Below are positions 9,623-22,403 of a stretch of 64,000 nucleotides of DNA, in pieces. The notes beneath the pieces are model-generated. The model worked only from the letters and a program-made list of their open reading frames with translations, made no database searches and was not told the origin of the DNA. This DNA is from Echria macrotheca (Eukaryota > Ascomycota > Sordariomycetes > Sordariales > Schizotheciaceae): contig MU839828.1 of the NCBI GenBank assembly GCA_030411725.1, forward strand, positions 3,534,001 to 3,598,000. Reading direction: 5' to 3'. Each line of letters opens with the position of its first letter. Position 1 is the first letter of the stretch. A program made the position numbers and the translations under genes.

Positions 9623-11791
9623 CTAAGCAGTCTCGGGCGTCCAAGTATGTGCAAGTTGGTCCTGTTGCGTTCGCAGCATCCTCTGCTTGAATGACTGGGG
9701 AGAGAAGCCCTCGCCCCTGGCTGCCGTGCTGCTACTCCAAAACCCCATCGCCGGGCTGGTGTTGTTCATGTCTCTTGTGTTGACCCGCAGCCGTGGCTGG
9801 TGGCGGAGCGATGGTTGGGATTTGGCAGCTGTGGGCATGGAATAGTTCTGGTAGGTTGAAGCGGATACAACCCCCAGTTGCTGAGATGTTATACGAGCGG
9901 GCGAGTGCGGAGGTGTTGTGGCCCCGGGTACCGTCGTGTTCTTCGGGGGCGGAGGCGGGGGCGTTGTTCGGTTTCCTCGATGCTTCAGCCTTGCGTCGAC
10001 TGCGTTCTCGTTTTGACTGATGCCGTCATGACACTGACAAATTTCCGAGCCACAGGCGTCGCAGAGGAGTCCAATGCCCGAGTCTCGCGAATCTCGGGAG
10101 GCAGAGCAGTCTTCGAGATCAGGACTGGCGCAGACTCGCGTCGACTGGTGTATTCTCGCTGTGGATTGTGGCAAGATTCTCAAGGTGTTGTGTGAGACAA
10201 GGCGCAGCGGTGACGGCGACGGTGTTGTAGAAGACACTTCTACTGGCTCGGTTCGAGACAACGCTTGATCATGTTCCTGTGAGTGGTTCGAGTGTGTGCG
10301 AAAGCTATCACGCTGCTTCGGACGTTGTTGGGGTGACGATGCTCGTCTGTGAGTCTCGGGGAAGAAGTCGGCTGTGTCGGGGAAGCGAATGCTTTGCAAC
10401 ATGGTACTTCTCCTTGATCGACGTGTATTCCGCCTAGCGCGCGTGTCTCGATTTTCGGGAAGGCCTCTCGGTTCGGAAGTCCTGGTAAAATCTGTCGTCG
10501 ACTCCACTCGCCCCAAGCATTGCCTCATAGTGTTGGCGACATGTGTTTCAAAGACCAATTCCAACTGTCCTGTTAGGAATGTGCAGTAGCTGTCGTCGAT
10601 GGTCTCCGGGAGGAGCATTCGTATCTTCTCGTGTAAGCTGTTCTTCAGTGTGCTTTGACCATCGTCCAGTGCCTGTTCGACCTCGGCGAGCTCGACCAAG
10701 GGGTAAAAGTCTACATAGGTAGATTAGCTCGCATGTCGAAACCAACAGTAAGATCCTCACCTGGTTCAGGGATTTCCTTGTCCACTGGAAAGAGTAGCTT
10801 CCAGATCCTTCCCCAAGAATCCGACTCCCCGGGACACGCGGTCAGGACGCCCTCAACTTGGCGAGAAATTCCATCCTCGAGGTCGCCAGCCATCTGGGAG
10901 ACATCCAGTTCACACATCTCATCTTTGGAGACCACCAAATGCTTGGTCAGGATCAATTGGCTTTCGAAGAAAACTCCACATCGTGGACAGTGATGAGAAC
11001 TGCGATTATGTTGAGTGATGATATGCCGTCTGCAGGAGGTTAGGACGCCCGAAGCTGGTAATCAGGGTCACTTACCTCAGCTCAGCCGTTGATGGGAATT
11101 GTGCTCTAGCGCAAGTTTCATGGTCTCGAAGGTTGAATCGAACCGGGTTCCGTTTCCTAAACGGACAGGGGTACAACAAAGGAGACGGATCCTGTGGTGC
11201 GGCGCCGCCATCCTGTCGAAACGCCACAACACCCTCTGGGACGCCGACGGCCGAGAGTCGTGCGATAGACTTCCTCGTGAGCGGTTTTGGAGATGACCAT
11301 TCTCCTTCATCATCTCTAGGCTCATAATGACTGGAAACCTCGGCCGGTTCCTCCTCAAAGGCCTGAGGAGAGGCAATAATGTCGCCGTTCTCGAGACACT
11401 GAGCTCCGTCGCGCCAGTCACTCACCGCAGTCGCGGAGAGTGGGTCGTCCCTTGTTGAACGGTGCATCGCCGTACCGGTACTGATATTTGCGCTGAACTT
11501 GCCATCGTCCTCAGAATTTGGGATCGGTCGGTCGCTTCCGGGGTTGAGTTTGGCTGTCCGAAGTGTCATCGGCTTCCTTAGTGACAGGTCGGTGCCAATC
11601 TTAGGCTTCTTAAGGGGGTCATGGCGGGATGCTGAGATGTCCCGCTGCGAGGGACCCGTGACCCACTGTCCTGGTGAACGAGGAGTCGATTCGGCGATGG
11701 CGATGGACTTCCTCAGAGACAACGGCCGCGGCTGCCACCTCGGCGAAGCAACGGTCGCATCTGCAACCGGGATCTGACTTGGACGCGACAT
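9623..11791 (-). CDS. Fungal protein with degenerate C2H2 zinc-finger region
   Basis: Three exons read downward: 11791-11076, 11029-10761 and 10710-9623, giving 690 residues. The introns are 46 and 50 nt (GTAAGT..CAG and GTGAGG..TAG). The junctions restore ELRRHIITQHN and PEPDFYPLVELAEV. The core starts with YPCPFRKRNPVRFNLRDHETC, continues through a spaced His pair and then CPRCGVFFESQLILTKHL, ending with a conserved MCEL. This order of atypical finger, linker and second finger is a well-spread fungal family without assigned function. Long disordered stretches rich in Ser, Pro, Arg and Thr flank the core, including a proline run (TPPPPPPK). The start at 11791 is the first ATG after an in-frame upstream stop; an upstream non-coding exon cannot be excluded. 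Nucleic-acid binding is likely but not shown. Confidence 0.75.
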
Positions 11792-13048
11792 GTTGCGTGT
11801 GTCGACCGAGATCCCACGAGAGGGACGCCGCGAAATGATGTCATGAGTCGTCAAGTAGGAAGAAGAGGCACTAGAGGTCGTTCGCTGTCAAGTGCAAGGG
11901 AATCGCGTTGTCGATATCGTATGTCGCGGACCCCGTTTCTCGCTTCCCTTTCCTTTTATCCAAAAAGTCGAGACGCCTGGCCTGAAGCCGGGAGGATGAA
12001 ATCACGGGGATCCCGTGGGTCCGATCAGAACCAAGGCAGCTGAAAATCAAGCGATCTAGGACGGGAAGAAGAGAAGAAAAGGAAACGGCGTGAAAGTTGG
12101 CTCCTTCCCTCGGGCAGCTCCGGTGGAAGGCGATGGTGGGTCGGGCTGCAAACAGAAAATCGACATTTGCCAGCCGCCAAACCAGAAACTTGACAATGAA
12201 GAAACAGGAATGCTGCGAGGGGAAAAAGAAAGAAAACAAATGACGACCACCAGACACGAGCAAAAACCCAGCAACACGTGGAAGCCGGTGATCTGGGCTG
12301 CACAACGGCGAGGAAACACCGGCCGCGAGACTGGGTCCCGATCTTGAACAAACCCATGTCCGCTGCACCCCATTGGTCGCCCGCTGTTTTCGCCCGCAGC
12401 CCACTGAAGCGACTTGGGCGCGCCATCTGTGCGCTGATTCGGCTCCCGTCGCGTGGGGCAAATCAGGCATGGACACCCCAAATTTCTCGCCATTTGCCCT
12501 CCTGCGCTATTGATTCGCTCTCCACCAAGCTCATTGTATGATGAGGCTTATGAGGAAGTCATGCGCGTCGTTGCACCGGGAGCATCGGATCATGATTTTT
12601 GACCTCGAAAACACGCTGATCGTGAGGGGCGCCGCCATCCCTGACATCATTCGCCACCTTGCCCGATCAAGCATCATTTGAAGATTCAGGGTTAGGGTCA
12701 ATGTCGAAGAAAGTCTTGGGATGACTCGAGAGACACCTAGGTATTACTGAACAATCGAAGGGATAATGTACTCTCGTTCCCAGTCGCACGTAGAACTGAG
12801 TGTTTGTCCTGAATTGACTGATGACGCCGTGAAGCTGCCTCGCCAAGTCTCCGACAATACAAGATCCCCCCGCTCGCCATTTCTTCTTTTATACACTCCA
12901 TCACACGCCAAACCCAGATTCTATGTACTTGTACAGACCTAACGGGGTATATAAACATGGCTCAGAACACCAAAAATGACAATGCATAACATCCCATGGC
13001 ATAAAACTCTAACTCTCTTGTCTAACACTCTGGCGATGATACTCCCGT
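11792..13048. other. Intergenic, 5' flank of the zinc-finger gene
   Basis: About 1.26 kb with only short frames and no recognised protein. It should hold the promoter of the zinc-finger gene on the left and the 3' end of the carbonic anhydrase gene on the right. A lone AGGGTTAGGGT word lies near 12688. Confidence 0.45.
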
Positions 13049-14116
13049 TTAAATCGAAGCACCAAGCACAGCAAAGGTCGAAGCAACCATCAAAAGGTTG
13101 GGCTGGCCGGGAGAGTTCTGCGGGAATCTCGAGTTGAAGCCGATGATATCGCGGACCTTGTTGAAGTTGGCAGCCGAGATGCCAAGCTTGGACGTCGACA
13201 CGAACCAGTTGACGCCTTCGCTGCACGGCGGCGTCGTCAAGGAACCAGAGTAACTGTGGAGGATTAGCATTAATGACTATTGGGGAGATTTGGATATACG
13301 TACGCCTGAAAGTTACCAGCCTTGATCAGGTTGACGACCTCGGACATGATGAGAGGCGGGGTCGTAACCTTGGTACCAGGGGTGGCAATAGCATCTGCGA
13401 CGCTGAAGATGGTCTCGAGAAGGACGGTCGGTGTTCCCGCGGCAACTGCAGTCCCGTTTTGTCTCCTTTGAAGAGCAGGCTCCTGTCCGCGCATGAAACG
13501 GCCACGTCTCTCCACGGGTGTGGGCTCGGCAACAGAGGTAACCGCGGCAGCACCGTCAACCACATCGATATAAACACCAATGACGGCAATTTCCTGGGCC
13601 TCCGACTGCCACACCATGTGCATCTCCATGGCTTGGCTGGTGCCGTTGTCGAGATGCTCGCTCGGGAGATGAAAGTGGAACTGCTGGAGCGCAAACGATT
13701 TCCCGCTGAAGGCCAATGTCCCCCCCTTGGCGATGACCTCGATAGTTGTGCCCAGGTTCTCGAACTCGGTCCCTTCGGCGAAATCTGGAATGTCGATGGT
13801 GAGATCGCTTGCGGCAACCATGGTGAACACGCCTTGGACCATGTCGATAGGTGATTGCCGGGTACCGATGGAGCAGGCCGAGTTTGCGGCGTCGAGCGCA
13901 GCCCAGTTCAGGGGTCCCTATGCCACCGTCAGCACACCCCATCCTTCAACATTTCGCAAGGTTACCCACGATGCGGCCTGTATACCCAAAGGTCGATATC
14001 GGAACGGCACCATCGGCCTCAGCCCGAGGTTGGAGGAAAGTCCCATGGGCGCAAGACGCAAAAACTTCCCTCGCCGTCGCCGCCAACAATAGAGCTCGGA
14101 AAAACTGGCCGCCCAT
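13049..14116 (-). CDS. Secreted alpha-type carbonic anhydrase, possibly GPI-anchored
   Basis: Three exons: 14116-13970, 13917-13304 and 13253-13049, giving 321 residues; introns 52 and 50 nt. The N terminus (MGGQFFRALLLAATAREVFA) is a signal peptide. FGYTGRI followed by GPLNWAALD starts the alpha-CA fold. FHFHLPSEH and MEMHMVW supply the three zinc-binding histidines at about residues 130, 132 and 149. YSGSLTTPPCSEGVNW is the strand around the active-site threonine and is restored only by splicing. The enzyme interconverts CO2 and bicarbonate outside the cell. Between the second His region and the last exon there is an Arg/Glu/Gln-rich insert (VERRGRFMRGQEPALQRRQ) that standard members lack. 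The C terminus is hydrophobic, which would fit a GPI signal or a weak anchor. The first donor (GTGGGT) is the least certain boundary. Confidence 0.87.
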
Positions 14117-17100
14117 CTTGACGAAAGCCGGAATAATGGACAAGGAGAGGCAAACTTGGGGTGGTTTTAGATGCGATATATCGAAGAGGTGGTAAAGGAG
14201 AGGCGGAGAAACGAATTATCGGTGGTCTAGCCAGCCGAGACCGAAACAGGAAATGACAAAAGCAACGGCGGTCACAGACCCAGAAATGCAAACCGAAGGA
14301 AAAATGCACAAGAATGAGAAATCGTACGATGACAGAGTAAGAGAAAAGGAGCGAGGCAGGCTGCCCTGGGGTCTATGTACTCGCCAGACGATCATCGTGA
14401 GTTCAGCGATCTCCTTCGCGTCCAGCCATGTACTCGGTACGGAGCCCATCCCCTGTTGTTTGAAGGGTGCGGTAAAGCTTGGCGGGGCCAGAAGTCTAGA
14501 CTCCCAGCCGCCAAGTTCCTCGTCTTTGATCCATACGGGGAGATCCAGGTGGATAAGCTCCTGGCCCAAAGCTTGGGGTGCTCTGTCTCGATGGTTGCCG
14601 CCAGGGCGCCATGTCACGTCCAGCGACGTTTTGCCGCGGGAAGGGGCGCAGAGCTGCCAGCTTTGGCATTTGTTTTCGGGTAGCGACGCCAAGAGAAAGG
14701 GGGAGCGCTGGCGCCGTGTCCTGCGAAAAGTGCGACTGCCAAGGTTGGCCAAGATGAATGCACACCCCGTCGCGCAGGCTAGGCGCTCTTGGCTGTCGGG
14801 ACCTCAACCAGGACGGTCGTTGGAGCAAGCAAAGCCAAGCGTGAAGACAAACATCTGTGGACGAACTTGTTAATGACTCGTAAAGGTCTTGACGTAGATA
14901 GAAAGGAAAACGAGGGAACCTAGCCGTCTTTTGACGCTCAAATAACCTTATTTTGACGTTGGGTCAAGTGGATGTTTCTTGTTTCGACAATCCCGCGCAG
15001 AGCCGCCAGCCGCTTGCCGAAAGGAGGTGCCTCCAGGGTAGTCAAACCCAAGAGGATCAACGAAGAGGATGGTCTCGAACGGTCTCGAACACCAGGGGGC
15101 TTGCGTCCGATATTGGACAGCTCCAAGCCTCGTTCGGCGAACAAGCGTCTGCAAGTTTGCAACAAGCAACGGCCGCAGCTGGCCCTGCAGCGGACAGATG
15201 CCCCCACCGGCAGAGCGACAAGATGCCCAGCCGGGGTGGTTGATGAAACCAAAACGCCCGAGTGGCTGCCACGATCTGATTCGCCGATAATCCTGGTTAG
15301 CACCAAAAGAGAACTTAAGGCAAAGTGGTTCGATTTTTGAAACGATTCCCTGGGGACATCACCGATGTGCAAAAGCCGCTCTTGGCAGCATCCTATCGCT
15401 CGGTATCTTCCTCTGAACAGGCCAGCGAGAGCTACTGGCCACCGCGCGTGAGCTGCAGCTCGTTGGGGAGCCTGGTATATCACACAGAACGGCAGCTAAC
15501 CCGCACTCTCTGTGGTGTAAGCTGTTCTAAATCACACCTCAGAGCTGGACTCGACGGAAACCCGCGGCGCTGGTGGAATCACCCGCCCCTCGCCGGGGCT
15601 AACGGTCCCGGTGGTATTCGTCTTCTGAGGCGGACGACCGAACCCCCGTGCCCCGCTTCAACGGTACAAAAAGACGGGGCAGTCGTAAACGAAGGAAGTT
15701 GGACGCGAAAGAGCCCACCCGCTTCGCGAAATGTGTTCCAAGGAGATAGCGTAATTTATCCAGTCCGTGAACGGGCACGGTAACAACGCCAGTGCGTCAA
15801 CTAACAAGCGACGCCGCAGTGCGTCGGCGTCGTCCTTTGCCGACTGCGGCCTGTCGCACAACTTCCAACGCACAAGGTCGGCGGGGACTGAAGACTGATG
15901 ATACCCCAGAGAACAAATCATCGCTTTCTTCTGGGCATCTGGGTGGTGGTTCTAGGAATTGTCGCGTGGTGGGATGCTATTCTGGGACCGAAGATCGCCA
16001 TCTGTACGCCTGGCATCGGAGCAGCTCAATGGTCTCAAATATGGTGGCATAAGTCGTGTTTCGCGCATAAGTAGGTAGTGATTACTACAGAACAACGTTA
16101 GCAATATGCTTTGAAAGCTTGATTGGGGACTTATCGACAGGGAAATTAATTGACTTGGCGGGATCGCAGGTGGACGGCGATCGCCTGGGACATCGTCTGA
16201 TGACCCCTTGGCACCCGGTTGTCGACGAAGGGTATCGGGATTATAAGTGACCTGGAGAGTCGAGAAACCGGCATTGCTGAATGGCGATCCAACCAATTCC
16301 GAAGCTGTCAGATGGATATCGATAGCAGAATACGCTATGGATGGACCCAAAGACAAAATTAAAACTCCCGCCCCGAGTACTGTCGAGTTTCCGGATATAC
16401 CCCCCACAATGCTGGAGGGATCCTCGACTTCATTGACATTCAGGTTGAAACAGAAGTGATCATATCGCCTGGCACCAAGAACGCAGTTGGGAGAGTCTTG
16501 ATGTCAGGCGCGAGAACAAGCAAGACCGACGAAATTGACCGATCAAGGACATGAAACCGATGAGGCCGGCAGCTTCGATGCGTGCCTACCCGAACTTCAT
16601 CTTGTCTGGAAGTTCGGATTGTTGATTCGTGCAAAGTGATACTGTGGAAGGAGCGAGCGCATTTCCAATTCCACAGGATTGGACAAGCCAGCGTGTCATA
16701 TCCAGCAGGGCGCTCCTTCCTCTATTGATGACTGCTATCGCCCGCTTGCAAAAGTTTTATCCCGAGACCAAACAATAGAATCGCCGAGAACAGTGCCCAA
16801 GTAAACACCCACCCATCTCCCGCTGGCTCTCATCGATGACATAGCGCGAAGTGTTTCGTCTCGACCAGTCTTCCGGCGGACGATTTTCCACTTCTGTAGT
16901 CAACACGACCTCGGGTTCAATGCACTACTCCAACGGCGAACAACGGCAAAGCTGCCATCGTCCCGGTTCCGAATCGGCCAAGTCGACTTACACAACCGGC
17001 GTGTTGCGGGGTTGACGTCGGATTTACGGCTCTTGGCAGCCCGTTGAGTCGATCGGGTGGACCGCGTAATCGAGCTCCGGGATGGCATCACCACCCCCAA

Positions 17101-17574
17101 TTCACCCTCCAAGCCTGCGATGGCACAGCCAGCCTACAATTGATGCACTCTGGCTGGACAATTGATTTCGAGCAATGTGGGGTAAAGCATACCATTCACC
17201 CCGCAAACCTCGACGAGCACCAGAACGAGACGCAGCGGCTATCCCAACATCGGTTGACCGCGTGCTCGCAGCCATGGCCGGCCCGCGGAGCCAGTCATTT
17301 TTCGACCCTGATGGTCGCGTCAGAACACTAGCGTCTTCCACCATTTCATCGACTGATACCGAGTCGGAGATAAGCAATCATGTTGGCATATGGCCCATGG
17401 TAAGATGCAATTCCGGCCGTTGAGTATTTGCTGTCCGTGGTATAAGTACTACATTGATCGACACCCATTCGCTCAAACCATTCAAGATCAACACTCTGAA
17501 ATCTTAAATCCAGAAATATCCAGAAAGATACTCTTCTTCGCTCTTATACAGCCCCCATATCTTTTACCCCAATC
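14117..17574. other. Large intergenic region, no gene seen
   Basis: About 3.5 kb between the divergent carbonic anhydrase and dioxygenase genes. Open frames here do not resemble known proteins and have no clear splice-supported extensions. It contains the promoters of both flanking genes. A small lineage-specific gene could be missed. Confidence 0.4.
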
Positions 17575-18931
17575 ATGTCTCCCTCCGCCGTCGAATCCGC
17601 CCAACAGGCTGTCGAGGAGATTAAAGCCAAGGTGGTCCCTGTCAAAGAGAAGCAAGAAGTCGAGACCGATACCGCCGAGTCTCTCGCAGTGAAGCCTATT
17701 GAGACGAGCAACGGTGCCAATGGCAACAACGGGAAACCCGCAACTGCTGGAGATGCCCTTCCCCAGCGACTAGAGGACCACAAGGAGCCACTCAAACTGA
17801 GCGGAATCCTTGACCAGTTCTCGTCTTTTGATGTCACGCCCGTCATTGGCCGTGAATTTTCGAGCGTCGACCTAGTCAAGTGGCTTCGTGCTCCCAACTC
17901 CGATGAGCTGCTCCGCGATCTGGCCATTACTAGTACGGAACACCCTCACCTTTTGACAATGTGATGACTAACACGGACCAGTCTCGCAGCGTGGAGTTGT
18001 CTTCTTCCGCGCACAAGACAACCTGACCGACGATCTTCAAAAAGAGCTTGTTCAACGGCTCGGTCAGCTCTCCGGCAAGCCGGCCACGTCGGGCCTGCAT
18101 ATCCACCCCATCAGCAATGCAGCGCGTGAGTACGGAGGCAAGGACAACCAGATCAGCGTCATCTCGTCGGAGCAGGCCAAGAAGCTCTACGCGGACCGTT
18201 TCTTCAACAGCTGGGGCGGCGACCGTCGCCAGAGCGCCAAGGGCCAGTGGCATTCTGATATCACCTTTGAGCCGATTCCTAGCGACTACGCGCTGCTCCG
18301 CCTGACACAACTGCCCAAGACCGGCGGTGGTATGTTTTAATTCGTTTGACTGATAGCGTCTTGAGAAGCTAACAAGGCTAATTTAGACACGCTGTGGGCC
18401 TCGGGCTATGAGCTCTACGATCGCATCTCGCCGACGCTGCGCGGCTTCCTGGACACATTGACGGCCTATTACGCCCAGCCCCTGTTCAACGATGCGGCGA
18501 AGCGCAACAACTTTGAGATCTTCGCTGGTGAGCGCGGCGCGCCTGAGAACGTGGGCGAGACGTTGGAAGCGGTGCACCCCGTGATCCGCACGAACCCGGT
18601 CACTGGCTGGAAATCCGTGTTCGCAGTGGGCCACCATGTCAAGCGCATCCACGGCCTGTCGGAGGAGGAGAGCAAGCACTTCCTCGACTGGTTTGTGAAG
18701 CTGATCGTCGAGAACCACGACCTGCAAGTTCGCTTCCGCTGGCAGGCCGAGAACGACGTGGCCATCTGGGACAACCGCAGCGTCTACCACGCGGCTACAC
18801 CGGATTATGTATTTGAGGACGGCCTGGGCGAGCGCAAGGGTAGCCGGGCGGTGAGCTTGGGAGAGAAGCCGTATTTTGACCCTGCCAGCACCAGCCGGAG
18901 GGATGCGCTGAAGGCGGAGAAGACTCAGTAG
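17575..18931 (+). CDS. TauD/TfdA-type Fe(II)/2-oxoglutarate dioxygenase
   Basis: Three exons: 17575-17932, 17982-18329 and 18387-18931, 416 residues; introns 49 and 57 nt (the first with a CTAAC branch site). The junctions restore LAITISQRGVVFFRAQ and PKTGGDTLWASGYE. The iron ligands are visible as H210-x-D212 in QWHSDITFE and H370 in NRSVYHAATPDY; R389 in KGSRAVSL is placed to bind the 2-oxoglutarate carboxylate. The first 75 or so residues are a charged, low-complexity lead, likely disordered. Yeast and fungal relatives include sulfonate dioxygenase (JLP1 type), which releases sulfite from taurine and similar sulfonates; other relatives oxidise different substrates, so only the reaction class is secure. 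No organelle signal is obvious, so the enzyme is probably cytosolic. Confidence 0.9.
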
Positions 18932-20127
18932 GGTTTACAGTAGGGATTAGGATAACGACGGGTTACAGGATGTCGGTCGGTATATAAGGAATCATGACCC
19001 CGTTTTCTTTTTGGCAGGTATATGTTCACTCGCCCCTCCCAACCTAAAGAGAGCAATTCCATTCCGTTCAGCAGGCGACTCTGAATCCCGGTTCCTTTCA
19101 AAGGCGCTCGTACGTTGGCATGGATTGAGTTGCAACTGCAAATACCACCGAGCAGCGAATATTCGACATGTTTTTTCAAGGAAAAGTTTATCTAACACAA
19201 ACGTATCGGCTCCCTCAGACGGGCTGTGTAAGACGAGTAGCAAGCAACTCTCCTATTGGCTGGATCGCAGGCGACTGCCGTGCTGGGAAAGGGGTTCCGG
19301 TTCTGGGGTTTCAGCTGGGGGCTGTGGGCTTGCGCCGGGTGGGCGGGCACCGGGATGGCGGAGCCGCAGAGATGCCCGATTCTGGCCAAGTCTAGAACAC
19401 CGGAAGGAGTGGATGCTCCGGGCCTTGTCCACCGTTGGGTAACGATAATGTCGATACAGAAAGGGAAGGTGTAAAGCGATTTCTCCGAGAAATCTTTAAT
19501 TGTATCGTGGAAGGGAGCCGTATTCTGAACAACAACTGTCGTCTTGCCTTCCCTCATCTCACTTCAAGGGTTCTCGGTTCCATCACAAATGCCCGGGGAG
19601 TCTGGGTTTCAGGAACAATGAGAAGCGAAATCGCCGATGCGGTTCTCACCAATATGCCCGGATATCAGTTATGTCGCAAGGCTCGAGAATCACGACAACT
19701 CCAACTCACTCTCTGTCGGTACCCATGTGACCAACAAAGCTGGACTCGATCGCGGCCTCACCGCGAAGCCGGCCCAAAAATACCAACAGCACTTCCAGGG
19801 CAAACATGGACGCTAGACCCGCCGTGGGACAGCGGGAGCTTCAGCTGGCCAAGCCAATCTCTTCCCGTCAATGGACTGGTCTTGGCAGCCGGGGGTCACC
19901 CAATGGCGCCGTGCTTGTTTTCTCTTGGCCTTGCGGCTGAGCAAACGGTGAACCCCCGGATTCGCGCCGCGCGGTAACACAAATGCGGAATACAAGTTGC
20001 AGAAGCCCGATATTTGCTTCAACCACTCGAGCTGTATAAATCTCATCGACATGTCTGTATCCCGACGTTTCTGTCTCTGCTCGGACAGCAAGCACCCGTC
20101 TGATTCGACCCCGAGTTGATCACCAAC
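18932..20127. other. Intergenic, no gene seen
   Basis: About 1.2 kb between the dioxygenase and the protease gene, both on the plus strand. It holds the terminator of one and the promoter of the other. TATAAATC-like sequence lies at about 20035, some 90 bp before the protease start, and could be a TATA element. Confidence 0.4.
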
Positions 20128-21678
20128 ATGTTACCACTACTTCTCTCAGTCTCCCTAATGGGTTCCGCGGCCGCGTCCGCCTCGGCACAACGGCCCCGGT
20201 CCGTCATTACACGGGGCGATGGCTATCTCCACGCAACAGTCAACGCGATCCTGGGCGTGCCGGCGCTCAACAAGCGGGCGGCCGCGGTGGAGGCCGAGGT
20301 GGTCGGTCAGAAGGGCGGGACGCGGTACGGCATCGACATCGGCGTGGGCACGCCGGCGCAGCCGCTGACGCTGATCATCGACACCGGGTCGCCCGACATG
20401 TGGGTCAACCCGCGCTGCGACACGACCTACCAGCCGTCCGAGTGTCTGTCGTACCCCATGTTCGACTACACGCGCAGCAGCACGCTGCAGGTTAGTGGGT
20501 TTGCGGATGTGCTCCGGTACGGCAGCGGGAATGTGACGATCGACTACGTGACGGACACCGTAACCATTGGCTGTACGTTCTTTTCTGTATACCTATAAAA
20601 ATGTGCAAAGATGCTAATAACAGAAACAGCCGCCAAGATCACCAACCAGATCTTCGGCATCGGCTTCGACTCGTTCAACATCCCCCTCGGCATCCTCGGT
20701 CTGTCGCCAGCCCTCGCCTCGGCCACGACCAGCCCGTACCCCTTCGTGCTCGACACGCTCGTCGACCAGGGCATCATCAAATCGCGCGCCTTCAGCCTCG
20801 ACCTGCGCAGCATCACCGAGCCGGCCGGGGCCGTCGTCTTCGGCGGCATCGACAAGTCCAAGTTCTCCGGCTCCCTCACACGCGTGCCGATGCTCGACCC
20901 CTCGGTAACCCCCGGCGGCACAAACCGCTACTGGATCACGCTGACCGGCATCGGCCTCACCTTCCCCGACGGCACGGCCGACCGCTCCGGCGCCATCGAG
21001 GTCCCCGTCTTCCCAGACTCGGGCGGCACGCTCTCGCAGCTGCCGACGCCCATCTTCCAGGCCTTCGAAGTTTTTCCAACAGCCCAGTTCGACCCGAAAT
21101 CCGGCTTCTGGATCATAGACTGCCGCGTGCTCGACCAGCCCGGCACCGTCGACTTTTATTTTGGGTCTAAACGCATCGCCGTGCCCTACCGCGACTTCGC
21201 CTGGCACCTCGACGACGGCTCGTGCGTGCTCGGCGTCCAGCCGACCGACGACGAGCCCGTGCTGGGCGACTCGTTCCTGCGCGCCGCCTACGTCGTGCAC
21301 GACCAGGACAACCGCGCGCTGCACCTCGCCCAGGCGGCGAGCTGTCGAGCGTCCCAAAATATCATCACCATCGGGTCTGGCGCGAACGCGGTACCCTCCG
21401 GGATTGTCGGGGATTGTCCCGAGGTCGAGGCGCCGACGGCCACGGCGGGGGGCATCGATGCGACGGCGACGAGGAAGCCGACGAATATCTTTAGTGGGAA
21501 TAGTCCGGATGTTACGGGCATTGGGGCCGGGCCGGGCCCCGCGGGGGGTCGGGCGTCGACTACGGTTAACCCGTTGAATCCGACGGGGAAGGCGAAGTCG
21601 GCGGCCGGGAGGGGTTCTGCGGTAAACCTTCTTGTCGCCGGCATCGCCGCTGTGGCGGCTGGTCTTTTGGTCGTGTGA
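20128..21678 (+). CDS. Secreted pepsin-family aspartic protease with C-terminal GPI-type signal
   Basis: Two exons, 20128-20572 and 20630-21678, 497 residues, with a 57-nt intron (GTACGT..CAG). The start is the ATG giving MLPLLLSVSLMGSAAA, a signal peptide. A pro-segment follows to about residue 60. The first catalytic motif is DTGSPDMWV (D85) and the second DSGGTLSQLP (D278), both intact. YGSGNVTIDYVTD and FGGIDKSKFSG are typical of the yapsin/barrierpepsin-like fungal A1 group. After about residue 410 the chain turns into a Gly/Ala/Thr/Pro-rich linker and ends in a hydrophobic stretch (NLLVAGIAAVAAGLLVV), consistent with a GPI anchor. It likely works at the plasma membrane or wall, shedding or processing wall proteins. 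The acceptor at 20629 is chosen because the earlier AG would give an in-frame stop. Confidence 0.9.
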
Positions 21679-21940
21679 AATCTGTGAACACGCTGCGGTT
21701 TCTTTTTCGTTGTGTGGTTCAACTGCGATTTAGCGATGGCGTTGGTGTTTTCTTTTTTGGATATTGCATAGATAAAGTCAAAATGAAATATCATTTACGG
21801 ACTCGCGGCTTTTCAGTGACGGCAAGTTGTGATCTCCCCGGATGAGCTCATAAAGTGGCATCTCAACCCTCTTCATCAGGAGGTCCGAACCGCACAAACG
21901 TGTATAAAGTCGGATACCAGCACTTCAACCAATCATCCAA

Positions 21941-22031
21941 GGGCAATTGGTCTAGGGGTATGATTTTCGCTTCGCATTGTTGCTTCGACGCGCCTTGTGA
22001 AAGGTCACCGGTTCGAATCCGGTATTGTCCA
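21941..22031 (+). tRNA. tRNA-Ala (anticodon CGC) with 19-nt intron
   Basis: The ends GGGCAAT and ATTGTCC pair over seven bases, with G3 opposite U70, the identity mark of tRNA-Ala. Position 73 is A. The D-arm is GTCTAGGGGTATGAT. The anticodon stem TTCGC pairs with GTGAA. The T-arm is ACCGG TTCGAAT CCGGT. Loop bases 32-37 are TT CGC A (anticodon 21973-21975), followed by an intron at 21977-21995 in the canonical place after base 37. The intron contains GCG, which can pair with the anticodon as in other nuclear tRNA introns. All internal promoter elements (A and B box) are present. Confidence 0.85.
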
Positions 22032-22403
22032 TCTTTTTGGTTCCCACCTCACCTCAGTGGCGAGAAATAGGGGAACCATCTCTCCCCCCTTTTTTACTTG
22101 GTATTGATATCTCTTGACAAAAAAAGACTAGCTATCCGTTATTGCAACGGTCTTCCAACAGGGTTTTGTTGCCCAGAATTGGGAGCAAAACAGTTGTAAT
22201 GCTGTGTCTTCTTTTCCGAGTCTCAAAATCGCAAGACGCCGATGATCACAAGTCAACTTCTGTATTATCAGGGGCTCAATCATCTGTGTCTCCCAGAAAT
22301 TACATGCCCACTACACAACATACAACTGATAAAAAGCACTCATTGAGGACCGAGTCGACTTTAGGACCAAAAAGAAATCGACTGATGGCTTCTCAGTTGA
22401 CAA
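22032..22403. other. Spacer between the two tRNA-like genes
   Basis: About 370 bp with a T-run at 22088-22094, which can serve as the RNA polymerase III terminator of the CGC tRNA gene. No gene is seen. Confidence 0.5.

Noticed and set aside
14216..14752. Possible gene upstream of the carbonic anhydrase
   Set aside because: The frame has no recognisable segment, and splice sites that would extend it are not convincing.
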